A stretch of DNA of 64,000 nt, from assembly GCF_036373705.1 (NCBI RefSeq), contig NC_089868.1:17590520-17654519 (forward strand). Reading direction: 5' to 3'. The translations under genes and the position numbers were made by a program. A model generated the notes under the pieces. It made no database searches and was not told where the DNA came from. It was given only the letters and a program-made list of their open reading frames with translations. The stretch is from Amia ocellicauda (lineage: Eukaryota > Chordata > Actinopteri > Amiiformes > Amiidae). This document shows, one piece after another, positions 27,501 through 37,180 of the stretch (positions are counted from its first letter, which is position 1; the number at the start of each line of letters is the position of its first letter).

Positions 27501-30500
27501 CATTTTTACAAAGGGGATAATAAGACATTCTCACAAGAGGCTTAGGGTATGGTTAGAAAAAAAACAACTGCCTTGTAAACCTCTCTGTAAACATTCCTTT
27601 GAGAGGAAAAAGAATGAGGCTGTTAGTCAGAGCACTATTCACAGGCAGGCTACAAGTGCTGTCAGTCACAGAGAGCGAATATTAGCAAAGGAAACTTTGT
27701 AGAAAATAGACACACATTGAGACACACACATTCTATTAGGAGACTCTCAGTATGCAAACTTTGCCATTAAAATTCAGAGGCCTAGCTTTGTTTGTTTGAA
27801 AATAGCCTGCCCTTAAGAACCACACACTCCCGGGCCCACAAATACATCTAGTCCTGACAATGAGTGGGAGGCACGCTCATTACTGGGCCCTGACAGTGTG
27901 AGGCTGGGGGGCTGAAGTGTTCATCAGACTGGAGCGAGGAGAGAGTGGGACTGGGGGGCCAGTGAGATGGGGTGGCGCTTAGGAGGAGGGTTACAAGAAT
28001 GGCAAGAGGGGTATTATGGGAAGAAACACTTCAAGTCTGAAGCCTTGGACTCTCCCATCAGGTAGTAAAATCATAACAAGTAAACATTCAGAATTATTGA
28101 CATGAAATGAAATCACAGTTTCTTTAACTACTTCTATGTACAGGTAGTTAAACTGAAAACTAGTTTACCTCCCAGTGTGGCTTAACTCCAGTATCAAATC
28201 CTCCTGGAGATTGTGGGCCAGGTATCTTAGTCTTCTTCTGTCTGTCTCTGAAAGTATAGATGGCTGAGAGTTTAATACAGGACCTCCCCTGGAGAAAAAA
28301 CTATAGCAGTCAGTGTCTTGCAACATTGTTGTCAATGTCAATTCCATGTACCAAAATAGACGCAATGGCCCATCTCAGGGCAACACACACACTACTCTCA
28401 CACAAATACGGCAATTTAGAGTAGTCAATCAACCTTAGTAGAATGTCTTTGGGATGTGGGAGGAAACCAGAGCACCAGGTGAAAACCAACGTGGCTACGG
28501 GGAGAACATGTAAACATCACGCAGGTAAACTATATTAATTTAACAAAAACGAGCAAACAAACACTTACCAGCATTAAGTGTCTCATTGAAGGGAAACCTT
28601 TACATGAAGTGAAGAGTCTGCTTAAAAAATAGGACAGTTTTGGCCATGCTTGCCAATATTTTGGAAATAAATGCATCTAGCAGAATTACACATTGTTGCT
28701 ATAAAATCGGTTGCAGACATTGGATTGGGTTAAGATTAAGGTCACATTTCCCACTAAACTTTGGCTTCCATTTGGGTTGGGGTTGCATTTCTACGATGTG
28801 GGTATAGCTTCAGACATGGGGGCTGCCTAGCATTGGGGTTTGGTTATTGTGAAGGCTAATAATGGACTAGGTGGTGCTGTGACTCAAAATTAGCAGATCA
28901 TGTTTCGAAGTCAGCGCTGTTTCACTTGAACATAATGATCAAACTTACTACCCTCTGAAGACTTTCACCAAAGCCGGCACTAATTAACTGTAAAAGCATT
29001 GTTCAAGGAGTATTTCACATGATTTTCATAACCTGACATTTAAAATCTTCTCCCTGTGGTCCTTTCAGGCTTTATTTTCAAGGTAGACGTCTCTACGTCT
29101 TTCATACCCACTGCTATTCCTAGCATCAGTGGCCCCCAGTAAGCCATTCCATATGTTTTGTGGGAAATACGCTTTCTTATTAATATCCAATGTACTCGTG
29201 ATTTCCTGATCCATAGATTACATCATCTTGTTTTCAAACGATCCGTGTGCTTTTCTAATTCAATTAAATGAATCCCTTAATAGTTGAAGGAAAACGTGAA
29301 ACACCTGAGAGTGCAATTTCCTCCTTCTAATCAAATACGTTTGAATGTTCTCAGCTTCTCAACCCCTGGGAGTAGGTGTCACCATGGCTGGCTGGTGTTA
29401 CACGATCTCTCAGGGAATTGGGCCCCTCCTAGGCCATGGGGACTGATACAGTACACAGCTGTACTGGGACCATAGCTGGACACATTTGTAACAGTGAAGT
29501 CATACTTGTGTGGATCATAAAAAAGCATTGCAAATTCAATTTTCCAATTCACAAGCCTACTTACCCGCTCTCCATAAGGGCAGCATTGGGCCAGGTTCTT
29601 CCTGTAGCTTGCAATGAATGTGCCTTTTCCGAGTTTATGCCTCTATATGGGAAACAATTCTTTGAAATCAATCCTCCTACTTTGAGGGCTTGAGTCTTAC
29701 TAGTCTGAATTTATTCTAGACTGTTTTCAGTAGCGTGTTATCTCAGAGACATTGCTGTAGAAAAAACAGAAACTGCTAACCATCCACCCCTTTACAACCA
29801 GAGTATCTAATGGCAGGTTTCCACAATTAATCTATACACATATTTATATGACATACCACTGGTTTCTCAGTGAGAGCTGAATCTTGGAAAAACTCAGAAA
29901 TCTGGAGCTGTTCATTTGACAAAAAAATATGGCCGTCCAGCATCCAGACAGCAGGGAGACTGTCCAACACATGGAGGCGGTCTGTGAAGAAAATGCACAG
30001 TAGACATGTAAGTCCTGAGCTACACAGCAAGATTTTACTGTAAGTTAGACCAACAAACAACTGTCAATCAAACTGCTGTTGGTAATTATAGTATACACAC
30101 ACCGAAACACTGTCAATTGCAATCATTATATAAAACAAGTGAAATAGTATACATATATCAACTGAATTACTGAAAATTGTGCAGTGGTCTAGCACAACTG
30201 TCTACTGTAAATATGTTGATGTTAATTAGCAATGCACGTTAAAAAAATATCTATCAGAGTTGCCAGGGGAAAAAAGCTTTAAAAATGTCTTGTGTAGATA
30301 TTGACAAGGAATTGAAATTGAAGAATCAGTAGTTTTATAATAAAGTTAGATCCATCAACAACAGTTTTTCAAGGGCTGAGATCTGAAGTGTGTGTGTGTG
30401 CTTATTTGTTTCTGCACTATTTTTATATACTCTATTTTTTTATTTGTACTTGTTACTCAGTGTGGGCTGATCCGAGAGTCTTGCCTTACAGTTTGGGTCA

Positions 30501-32230
30501 CCGCACAGCCTGCCGTTTCCCTGCAGACAGAGGTCGAGGATCTGCAGGTGTCTGATTTTCTCCAGCTCTGGCCAGACCAGTGCATTGTGGGACAGATCTA
30601 GCGTCCCCAGCGCAATAAATTTACGGAGGCCACCCAGCCCCTGGATCTGAAAAGGAAACATAAGACGCCGCTACAAAAGCACTGTCTGTGAGTAATTGTG
30701 TGCTTGACTAACCTCCCCAGCCAGCCGTCTCCGAAATGTGCCAAATCATTTTATGTCTCTGCTGTACAGTATTAAACTGTAATTTGAATTCAATCCTGGG
30801 AGAAACATACATATTTTCATGCAAAGAGTACATTTTATCTTCATATCTATCATGCAATATATTAAATTTCACAACACATTTCTTATCCCTTTAACCCTAT
30901 CTGTCTTAAATCATTCACCAGCACGTACTCTGCTGCCCTGACCGCTTGCCATGTTAAATAAACTTAACAGCAAAGTTCAACTTTCCGCCCGTCTCTCATC
31001 AGACCCGAGTTTATTTAATACGGCCAAAACATTCTTAAAGGGGGAAATGACAACAAAGAAAGATTAAACACACCGTATGAGAAAACAAGCACGTAAGAAA
31101 TTAAATATTGTGGAAATAAAGGGAGGACAAAGTGGTCCCTCTTATTACAGGCCGGGTGCTCTGTTTCACTTTGCTACAGAGTTCACACTAAATATATCTG
31201 GCACTTGAAAGTATTAACCACTCTTTTAAAATGCTTCCTTTTAAATCTATGTCGATCACCTCTCCCAACATTGTAGTCTATAAAAAATGCAGTTTTCTTC
31301 GAGAGACGCACCTTGTTGTTGCTCAGGTCCACTTTCCAGAGCTGAGGGCAGCAGTCCAGGTTGTCCACCTCAGTGATACCATTGCCAGACAGGACCAAAA
31401 TCTGCAGCCTGGCACAGATGCCCAGGCCTTCAATCACGCCTGCACAGCACCGACACAAGAGACACATGTCACACATAGATGTCAGCAAGATATTGTATTG
31501 AGTCCACTACTGCCCTAGCTCAACAGCTCATTCATTCAGTCGACCACAAAGACATCTACTGCTCAGAAAGTCATTCTCAATTGGCTACCATAGCATAATT
31601 GATTAAACAGGAGTTATCAGAAGTTCATAATACAAATATGGATATTGGATAGGATATTTCTCAAAAGCAACAAAAGACAGCTCAATAAACAGAGAGAAGG
31701 CCATTAATTCAACAGCTTGTTCAGAAGCCTCACACTGATTAACTGGTAAAAAAACTAAATAAAATGAACGTACAATCTTATAGAAGAATGAGGAGAGCAC
31801 TAAGGAAAACAATGCAAAACAGTACTAGTAAGGTTGTATTTACTGATATCTTCGAGATATCTTCATAGCATTGTCATATCTTTCTTAGCCACACAATCAA
31901 ACCACTTTTCATTGTTAATTGGGTTTCCATCAGGTTTTGGCACCCTCTTATGGTCTGACTTATGTAGTGCAATAAAGATTCTGTATATTCAGGATCACGT
32001 TTCACAATATTTTAAAATGTTGTTTCACAAAAGAACATATATTTCAAATCAACATCTTGCTATATTTGGACTTATTAAAAAGTATTGCTTTAAAAATGTC
32101 AATAGTGTACGATTAAGCTATGTAACTGTTGCAAACTATCAGGAGTTGAATGAAAAAATATGAAACCACTTACTGATGTGAGATTTTGATAAATCTAGAT
32201 AGTTCTCAGAATGCAGTGGCTTCTGGGAAA
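5458..32230 (-). CDS. uncharacterised leucine-rich-repeat protein gene (19 exons assembled, 5' end missing)
   Basis: Nineteen minus-strand exons were assembled from consensus splice sites and reading phase, giving about 776 codons. In order the product has at least four LRR units (LDLSKSHI, LQILVLSGNGI, LWKVDLSNNK, LGTLDLSHNAL, then LQILDLCLQGN). An LRR-cap-like end follows (YRLHVLDSLPAVWMLDG ... ALTEKPVRHKLGK), then a helical region of roughly 300 residues rich in Leu, Val and Ala. The tail of about 270 residues is rich in Arg, Ser and Gln. No signal peptide, membrane segment, kinase or GTPase motif is visible in the part recovered, so an intracellular scaffold-type role is the most that can be inferred. 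All junctions keep phase except 29565-29642 to 28169-28288. The first exon found starts in phase 1, so the initiator exon lies upstream. I cannot match it to a named vertebrate LRR family, so no symbol is given. Confidence 0.75.
5623..9692. other. LRR gene intron with AT microsatellite
   Basis: AT-rich intron. An (AT)n run of about 40 bases lies near 6857-6896. I see several open stretches on both strands (for example near 7461-7835 and 8209-8471) with no splice context or family resemblance. No other gene is supported. Confidence 0.5.
6857..6896. repeat. (AT)n microsatellite
   Basis: Uninterrupted AT dinucleotide run in an LRR-gene intron. Confidence 0.92.
9693..9894 (-). CDS. LRR gene, exon r
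   Basis: The acceptor is AGCTATTAG and the donor GTAAAA; one base plus 67 codons. It begins SFFRRPHRQKPGGCSLKSHP and ends TTRTTPPVWQ. Basic and Ser-rich like exon q. It lies 7.5 kb downstream of exon q, and the phase fits exactly. Confidence 0.7.
12419..12511. repeat. (AG)n microsatellite, about 46 units
   Basis: A perfect AG run of about 93 bases. On the minus strand it is a pure pyrimidine tract inside an LRR-gene intron. Confidence 0.97.
13605..13680. repeat. imperfect TG/CG alternating purine-pyrimidine tract
   Basis: A GTGTG/GCGC-rich tract with interruptions. It creates several artificial open frames rich in Cys and Val on one strand and His and Thr on the other. Confidence 0.7.
17411..17675 (-). 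CDS. LRR gene, exon q
   Basis: The acceptor is TTTATTGTAG and the donor GTAATA; 87 codons with split codons matching both sides. Low-complexity sequence rich in Ser, Arg, Gly and Pro (for example RTPQCRELSRSASVQSANGW), with no domain recognised. Two other frames are also open over much of this exon; the phase chain selects this one. Confidence 0.75.
17676..19264. other. LRR gene intron with a GC-richer patch
   Basis: Intron between exons q and p. The stretch 17790-17960 is GC-richer than its surroundings and holds a possible cassette exon on the minus strand (acceptor near 17973, donor GTGACA near 17920). Its end phase would not fit exon q. Confidence 0.35.
19265..19347 (-). CDS. LRR gene, exon p
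   Basis: The acceptor is ATCCTGTAG and the donor GTGGAC; 27 codons. Very basic: PHKKQDILICLQRNSRRRED then RHGRPKT. The Arg run RRRED-RHGR could be a nuclear-localisation-like patch, but this is not tested. Confidence 0.78.
20039..20135 (-). CDS. LRR gene, exon o
   Basis: The acceptor is CTGAGTAG and the donor GTATGA; 31 codons flanked by split codons that fit both neighbours. It reads LLSEQRRVICQSRHAIQQDC and then QSTWKQSVEGQ. Gln-rich, probably a short helix. Confidence 0.82.
20408..20484 (-). CDS. LRR gene, exon n
   Basis: The acceptor is GTATTAG and the donor GTATTG; 25 codons between split codons. It reads LPSSSRIKKCAQTPFSGQVE, then RIQAP. Basic and Ser-rich. Confidence 0.75.
20971..21038 (-). 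CDS. LRR gene, exon m
   Basis: The acceptor is CCTTCCAG. The sequence reads ASQALPRRPFSAVLQASEML then HQ. The phase of the following exon requires the donor GTTTGT at 20970-20965. A stronger-looking GTGAGA donor 15 bases earlier would put the next exon out of frame. Without splicing, the frame ends at a TGA immediately downstream. Confidence 0.6.
21365..21493 (-). CDS. LRR gene, exon l
   Basis: The acceptor is CTGTGTGTGGCAG and the donor a perfect GTGAGT; 43 codons, phase 0 at both ends. It begins DDGKQAVEVAAAYITHRVQQ and then turns basic and Trp/His-rich (WHSRQRCLASWPAHSTQ). It marks the change from the helical domain to the tail. Confidence 0.87.
22269..22449 (-). CDS. LRR gene, exon k
   Basis: The acceptor is GTTTTTTCAG and the donor GTAGAA; one base plus 60 codons. 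It reads HRQFLTLLASEVCLLFAVVP, then TFYTLIRRESPIKELL and HNTVEKVSHILQGNCDLK. It looks like two or three amphipathic helices of an armadillo/HEAT-like kind, but no family is recognised. Confidence 0.9.
22681..22802 (-). CDS. LRR gene, exon j
   Basis: The acceptor is GCAAGCAG (a CAAG|CAG choice would add one Gln) and the donor GTGTGT; 40 codons plus two bases. It reads SGGLYDQLFVSLYFLLTELI and then a Cys/Arg-containing stretch (PECRTTHLLIRKCRTS). Confidence 0.87.
24619..24721 (-). CDS. LRR gene, exon i
   Basis: The acceptor is CTGTAG and the donor GTGACC. One base completes a Gly codon and 34 codons follow, including STPDLFLLSPLQKVNVAALL and GAVKLDKDSRQ. A strongly helical, hydrophobic segment. 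Confidence 0.87.
24854..24927 (-). CDS. LRR gene, exon h
   Basis: The acceptor is TGGTCAG and the donor GTATGT; 24 codons plus two bases. It reads ASLEFGLHLELIQDTLKTTK followed by LNWI. It starts in phase 0 and ends in phase 2, matching both neighbours. Confidence 0.85.
25130..25229 (-). CDS. LRR gene, exon g
   Basis: The acceptor is CCTTTGCAG and the donor GTGAGA; one leading base plus 33 codons. It reads WDLAENLKGFMVELVTMRDK, then a Leu-rich helix end (NMLLLILM). The phase matches exon f and exon h. Confidence 0.88.
25230..28168. other. LRR gene intron
   Basis: AT-rich intron between exons g and f. It includes a C-rich stretch (26028-26090) followed by a T-run, and a purine-rich patch near 27900-28020. 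No gene is supported. Confidence 0.5.
28169..28288 (-). CDS. LRR gene, exon f (start of helical region)
   Basis: The acceptor is TTTTTTCTCCAG and the donor GTAAAC. The frame is fixed by the next exon, because only this phase avoids a stop there. It reads SETDRRRLRYLAHNLQEDLI near its middle. The incoming phase does not match exon e. A dispersed repeat lies about 60 bp upstream of its acceptor. Confidence 0.78.
28350..28530 (-). repeat. dispersed vertebrate repeat fragment (fish SINE/LINE-associated type)
   Basis: Read on the minus strand this contains the motif order ATGTTCTCCCCGT, GGTTTCCTCCCAC, CCCAAAGACAT, GATTGACTACTCTAAATTGC, then GCCCTGAGATGGGCC. This closely follows a repeat I recognise as very common in fish genomes. 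I am not certain of its formal class (V-SINE or L2-type tail). Confidence 0.6.
28569..28617 (-). other. exon-like segment of 49 bases between LRR exons e and f
   Basis: It is bounded by a strong acceptor (ATTTTTTAAGCAG) and a perfect donor (GTAAGT). The only frame open throughout enters in phase 2 and leaves in phase 0. Neither the upstream exon (needs 0) nor the downstream exon (needs 2) fits, so I do not include it in the coding chain. It may be an alternative or decaying exon. Confidence 0.3.
29565..29642 (-). CDS. LRR gene, exon e
   Basis: The acceptor is CATATAG and the donor a perfect GTAAGT; 26 codons, phase 0 at both ends. It continues the cap as ...EKPV then RHKLGKGTFIASYRKN, ending in YGER. 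The next recognised exon needs phase 2, so a small exon may be missing after this one. Confidence 0.78.
29857..29981 (-). CDS. LRR gene, exon d (LRR C-terminal cap)
   Basis: The acceptor is TTCTTCACAG and the donor GTATGT; 41 codons after a split Tyr. The sequence RLHVLDSLPAVWMLDGHIFL followed by an acidic/aromatic stretch (SEFFQDSALTEKPV) has the form of the cap that closes intracellular LRR domains (R-x-VI-x-LP-x-V-x-LDG). It ends in phase 0. Confidence 0.9.
30490..30646 (-). CDS. LRR gene, exon c (LRR units)
   Basis: The acceptor is CCTTTTCAG and the donor GTAAGG; 52 codons plus one base. It reads IQGLGGLRKFIALGTLDLSH and later LQILDLCLQGNGRLCGDPN, which are two LRR units. The last base plus the next exon makes Tyr. 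Confidence 0.9.
31312..31439 (-). CDS. LRR gene, exon b (LRR units)
   Basis: Forty-two codons plus two leading bases. The acceptor is GTGCAG and the donor GTGCGT. It contains LQILVLSGNGITEVDNL and LWKVDLSNNK, two clear LxxLxLxxN repeats. It ends in phase 0. Confidence 0.88.
32174..32230 (-). CDS. LRR gene, exon a (most upstream exon with confidence)
   Basis: The acceptor is TTCAG and the donor is a perfect GTAAGT. In the only open frame it reads SQKPLHSENYLDLSKSHI and ends in phase 1. The split codon with the next exon gives Ser followed by VIEGL, which makes a normal LRR (LDLSKSHISVIEGL). It begins with two bases of a codon started in an exon not securely found. Confidence 0.75.
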
Positions 32231-34162
32231 CTGAACGTAGGTACTAGTAAGAAGAAAACTGGATAATTTTACTTTGGTTATCATCTCTCAAACAAAATAC
32301 CAGACATAAATCAATTATTCAATAAGATATCATCACATTAAACAACATATTATTATAATAATGATAATAATAATAATACCCTATAATAATACTTCATACT
32401 ATATACTATCTTGGTAGACAGAAAACATTATACATGTATTAAAAAATACATTTAAGCAATTATCTTTTCTTTTAAATTCAGAGAAAGAGCAAATTTGGTC
32501 ACAAATTCCGATGCACAGTCAAATATGATGAATTTAATGGGGATTGAGGTGCTAGAAATAATCCAGAAATCTTACCTGTGGTGTGATTCTCATTTCTGGT
32601 GCATTTATCTCTTCTGCCTGGGATTACTTAGGATTCTCTGCACAGCTGGTCTACTAAGCTTTGCCTTTCTTAACTAATATTAAAATGAAAGAAGTACATT
32701 TAAAAGTGAGATTTATTTTCCTGGACCCTACCTATGCAGAAACCCGTACCAGTAAGGTTTCTACTGTCGGTTACTGTTGTCGTGTTTTAACATGCCTCTT
32801 TGCTTGTTCTTGTCAAAGGCCCGTCACCCAGAAGGCTTGTGAGATTGTCTTATCAGAGTTCACAAACACTCATCAATCAGACTCCAACATTAAATACTGA
32901 CGTGTGTAATAATGTGTGTAATAATCAACGAGTATCAGATTTTTCTAAAACACCACCTACTGACACAGAACCCCAACATTTTGCATTACATCATAGTTCA
33001 TCAAGAACAATGTGCTTTTATAGTTTGAGTCCGGCAGGTGGCAGTCTAATCCTACTAATTTAAAGGGAAACTAGCAGCCTCTAAAAGTATGGGTTTATAT
33101 GTGTTAGTAGGAACATATTAGCAAAGCAACTGTGTTTGTGTTCCATTCTATCATTTTAGTAACTTTTTAAACTTAAAAGTGTCACCTTCCTCACAATCAT
33201 GGCTGCTGTAAATACCCCTTAAAGGAGAGCATTTATACAGTTGCCAAATTGATTTCCCTTGTACTGTAATAAATACATTGAATAAAAACCAGAACATATT
33301 CATATTCATTCTAATTATGGTGTTAAAACCAGTTTAATACAATATAATTATTAATGCTAAATGTAATATTGATAGGCCTTTAGTTCACATTAACTAGAAC
33401 ATCTATAATATATATTAGTGTAGTATATATTTTATTTTGCATTTACTGTATTATGTAAATCTTTTCAGACATGTATTTTAAGTGCAAGTTGTCCTGTGTA
33501 TGGTTGGTATGGCAATAAAATAGCTGATGTATCCAAAACAGTTACAAAACAGGGCAACGATCACCCAATATAAAGCACATGATCTGTATGATATTAAGAG
33601 ATGACTCCGACGTTTTGCCCCGCTTTGCCTTCGAAAGAGAGTGAACAGTTGATGAACATGACCTAATAACCAACTGAAAGCCAGAGCTGATTGAGAAATT
33701 GTAGGAAGGAAATCCCTCCTAATGTCTTCATTCGCCGGGTGACTGTCAGCCAAAGGGTTCTTCCCAGCTGCGGGGAGGTATTTTTATCTGAGTAGGAAAG
33801 TTCAAACAATAAGCCAAGTATCTGCCACATGACATCACCCGACGGGAAAAGAAAAGTCCCTTGAAGCTGATGACCCTTGAAGAAGAATGTGATTTTAAAG
33901 TTTTTAATCTTGACAGATACAGATAAAGGGAAATACAGGGTCCCATGATCCCTCTGTTTAGACACAGTTCTGTTATTTGAGCCAGGATGCGGCTGTCACA
34001 GTAATGGGGTGCCAGTCACAGGTTGTGGACCAGAGGAAGTGGCAGGGAGGGAAGTTCAGCCATGTGGTTCCCTGATGGTGTGACTCACGCAGGGCTGGGG
34101 GTTGCTGAACTCTCTATCCCTACAGGACAGGAGGTTACTAAGCCAAACAGAAAGACACTCAC

Positions 34163-34327
34163 TCCAGGGCAATGGCAATACAGCGAACAGTTACTTGTAT
34201 CAGATGACTCTCTTTAAATAAGTCACGGCCAGTGACTCTGAAGAGGACCTGAACACTTTCTTTAGGAATTGATTTAATATCTGGTTTATTGAGGTTTGCA
34301 GACACGTGGGCATTAAATGACAAACCT
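34163..34327 (-). other. candidate exon upstream of the LRR chain
   Basis: The acceptor is CTGTTACAG and the donor a perfect GTGAGT. One frame is open over the full length (contains KPDIKSIPKESVQVLF) and ends in phase 2. That does not join directly to the exon at 32174-32230, so an intermediate exon would be needed. It could also be a chance open stretch. Confidence 0.3.
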
Positions 34328-34643
34328 CTGTAACAGAGACAAAAGTGTTTCATATGCAGCAGGGGGCAGTGTTCAATAATGTGAAGAGATTTTTGAGATG
34401 TAAAATAAGTCCAGATCAATTAAAAAAAGTACTGCAGTCTACAAATGTCACTTGTACCTTTAAATATGTCTTAACATGTACTATGTTAAATTGGTCAAAT
34501 GAATTACTTTGATCGATAAACTTCTAAGCAACTTCCAAAGCAATCTTAAGCCTAAGATTTTACCATAGAGTTTTAAAGATCTGACTCTTATTTTTAAGTG
34601 TGGATGTTAATATTTAGGAAGTATACAGGAAATAGAAATATTT

Positions 34644-34646
<3 letters not shown>

Positions 34647-34680
<34 letters not shown>
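34647..34680. repeat. (TG)n microsatellite
   Basis: Perfect TG run of about 34 bases. Confidence 0.95.
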
Positions 34681-34685
<5 letters not shown>

Positions 34686-36479
34686 TTAACAATGTGATCT
34701 TACACCTCGAATGAAACTCTCCATCTTACCACTAACTGCTGTGTCCCAGAAACAAAAGAGGCAAGAAGCAGATTAGAAACCTTTCTGTGAGGGAAAAAAA
34801 TATATTGTAAATGCATACACTAGTATTTACAGGGAGTTTTAATTGCGTGTAAAACAGCCTATAAGATGGAGACAAACATACACTGAACCTTTCTGTTTAA
34901 AATCTGTCGGCATTGCTTTATCTGAAACATTACAATTAAAAAGGAGCTCATGCCCGTAGACATGTTGTTCCTTTAACTGATGTCACGCAATGCCATTTTT
35001 ATGGAATACGTAAAGGTATCGCAAGGAAAACATGTAAGTGCCGTACTTTATATAGCTATGGACGCAAACGCTGGGGTGTATTGCTGAGATTCTGACTCAT
35101 CCTTGACACTAAATATAAGATTTATACAGCAGACCTTTACATCCAAGCCCACTTGTCAGTAATTTGTTTCTAATTGTAGCAATACGTCTGAATTAATCTC
35201 TGGTGGCATATGAGATAAGGGTTTCTTAAATTAGACATCCTTTTCTCCACTAATTTATGCTTGGTGATAGTTTTAAGGTGCTAATGACACATTCCTCACT
35301 ATAAGTTTCAGTGTCTAGTTTTTAAATAAAGGGTTTTACATTTTCACCCATTCAGTTTTCTTTCATCTGTGCTCTGGCACCAAAAATTAATTGCCGAAAT
35401 TCAAAACGTGTTAGGATATTCTGACTTCAGGTGCTTCAATTATAATTAATTTAATGAACACACATGGAAAATAGCTTGTTGGGTTCCGAGTTGCTTCCTC
35501 ATAATTGCTTAACTCAGAGCTTAAAATTAATAATCTTGTAAGGAATGTACCACAAAACAATTACTGAAAGCATTTATATTTATATTCCAGTTAGGTCAAT
35601 ATCTAGGCCCTAGCTTGCTTAGATGATGGCATTTTACAATATCAGACTACACAATCACACAATAAGCTTTAGAATAATGGTAAGGAACTTAGCTGCATCC
35701 AAACATAAACCCTAACAACAAAACACAATGACTTCCATGCTTATATATGTGTCAAATGACGCAGGAGCTTAAAGGTCTGAGTGATAAAGCAGACTCTTTT
35801 GATTCTCCTTTCCCAGGCTGCTAGAGTTACTGAGACAGTGAGTTTTGGCACCAGAGAGCATTTTCAGAGTCTCAGTTTGTTTTACCCTGCAGGCTAGGTC
35901 AGGACATTCAAATGACCCTCGGCTACTGTGTCTGTCTTATACCACCGGTATGGGAAACACCTGCACAGCTAGGGATCGCTGTATGTTTATGATTCTCAAA
36001 GAGAGTTTAACTGTTAAACAGACAACAGTACGGACCCCCATAAAATCCCCCTGTCACTGGAGTGTGTCTGCACTCGATCTCTGGGGAATTGGACAGGCCA
36101 TGTTTACTCACTGCATCCGTGTAGTTCTGTACAGATGGGCCACAGGTCTGCATGGCTCCTCGTACATATTATGACTAAGTGAATGGAAATATGGTATCAA
36201 CAAACAAAGTATAATCCCCTTTTTTAACAGATTTGCCTTCATTAATTAATCTTAACAATTAACAATCAAACAAGAAATCCCAAGCTCAGAATAGTGCATT
36301 TATTGACTTTTGTGCTCTGTTGATCAAATCCCCACCTTCATACTTTTTACATGAACAATATATCACTACAGGTCACTGTTCAAATCAAAATGTGAATTTC
36401 TAGTACATTTGCCAACAATTTCCCCAATTGCAATGCATCCTGAAATGTGTTACGCTCTACAGCAAACAGGTCTGCTGAC

Positions 36480-36593
36480 CTTCAGCAGAGATAAAGCAGG
36501 ATGGTATTCCTTGTGGGCACTATTAATATGAGTCAGCATATCTGACAACTTGAATGTCATATGTATGGCAAGTGTGGGCAGCGTGGTGGAGAA
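36480..36593 (-). other. candidate exon upstream of the LRR chain
   Basis: The acceptor is GTTTTGTGCAG and the donor GTCAGC; 38 open codons in phase 0 at both ends, including MTFKLSDMLTHINSAHKEYH. It could belong to the unresolved 5' part of the LRR gene. There is no family match, and the linking exons are not found. Confidence 0.3.
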
Positions 36594-36829
36594 CTGCACA
36601 AAACTACCCAAGGGCAAACAACAAAACATGTGTTGAAAGAATAGCACCATATTCTACTAAATATCTGTCAGACTTTAGGGGCCTGTCATGTCTGTAGTTT
36701 CTGAGTTACGGTTTCTGTCAAAAGGATACAGACATAAATTGAAAGATTGGAGATGCATATAGTATACGGTTTTAATGTATATCCACACAAACCTATATAG
36801 TAGTGATGACATCAGTATAAAAGAAGAAG

Positions 36830-37180
36830 AGGTCTCTATGAACACAAGCGAAATACCAGATGTGATTCCAGAAGAAGTAAGCTATGCCATAAAGAAGATG
36901 AAAAATGGAAAAAGCACCTGGAGATGATGTGGAGATCCTAAACGAAGCTGGAGAAGAAATTGAGAAGATTCTGGCAAAACTTTACACAAAGTGTCTCAGA
37001 AATATCAAATATCAGATAAATGGAACAACGCAACAGACAAAGAAGATCTGAAGAACTATAGGCCCATTTCTCTTTCATATTTAGACATTTTGTTTTTAAT
37101 TCTCAAGCCTCTCAGATAGTATCTAGACCGCAACTGCTGTAAAGCATGCTCTGAACATGAACACTATCAAAGAATACATT
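36830..37180 (+). mobile_element. decayed non-LTR retrotransposon reverse-transcriptase fragment
   Basis: On the plus strand the translation shows PEEVSYAIKKMKNGK, then (after a one-base shift near 36905-36915) APGDDVEILNEAGEEIEKIL, and later DKEDLKNYRPISLSY. The motif order AI-K-MK-NGKAPG-D then LKNYRPISL is the start of the reverse-transcriptase domain of LINE-type elements. Several stops and frameshifts make it non-functional. Which LINE clade it belongs to cannot be decided by eye. Confidence 0.8.

Larger units (their letters stand above)
32231..36829. other. unresolved 5' region of the LRR gene (proximal part)
   Basis: This must hold or be crossed by the missing N-terminal exon(s). Possible coding stretches lie near 33600-33660, 34163-34327 and 36480-36593 on the minus strand. 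None forms a complete in-phase chain with an initiator ATG. The rest is AT-rich intron-like sequence with a TG microsatellite. Confidence 0.4.

Noticed and set aside
35845..36174. 109-codon plus-strand open stretch
   Set aside because: Composition not protein-like and no homology recognised; could be conserved non-coding DNA but nothing supports a gene.
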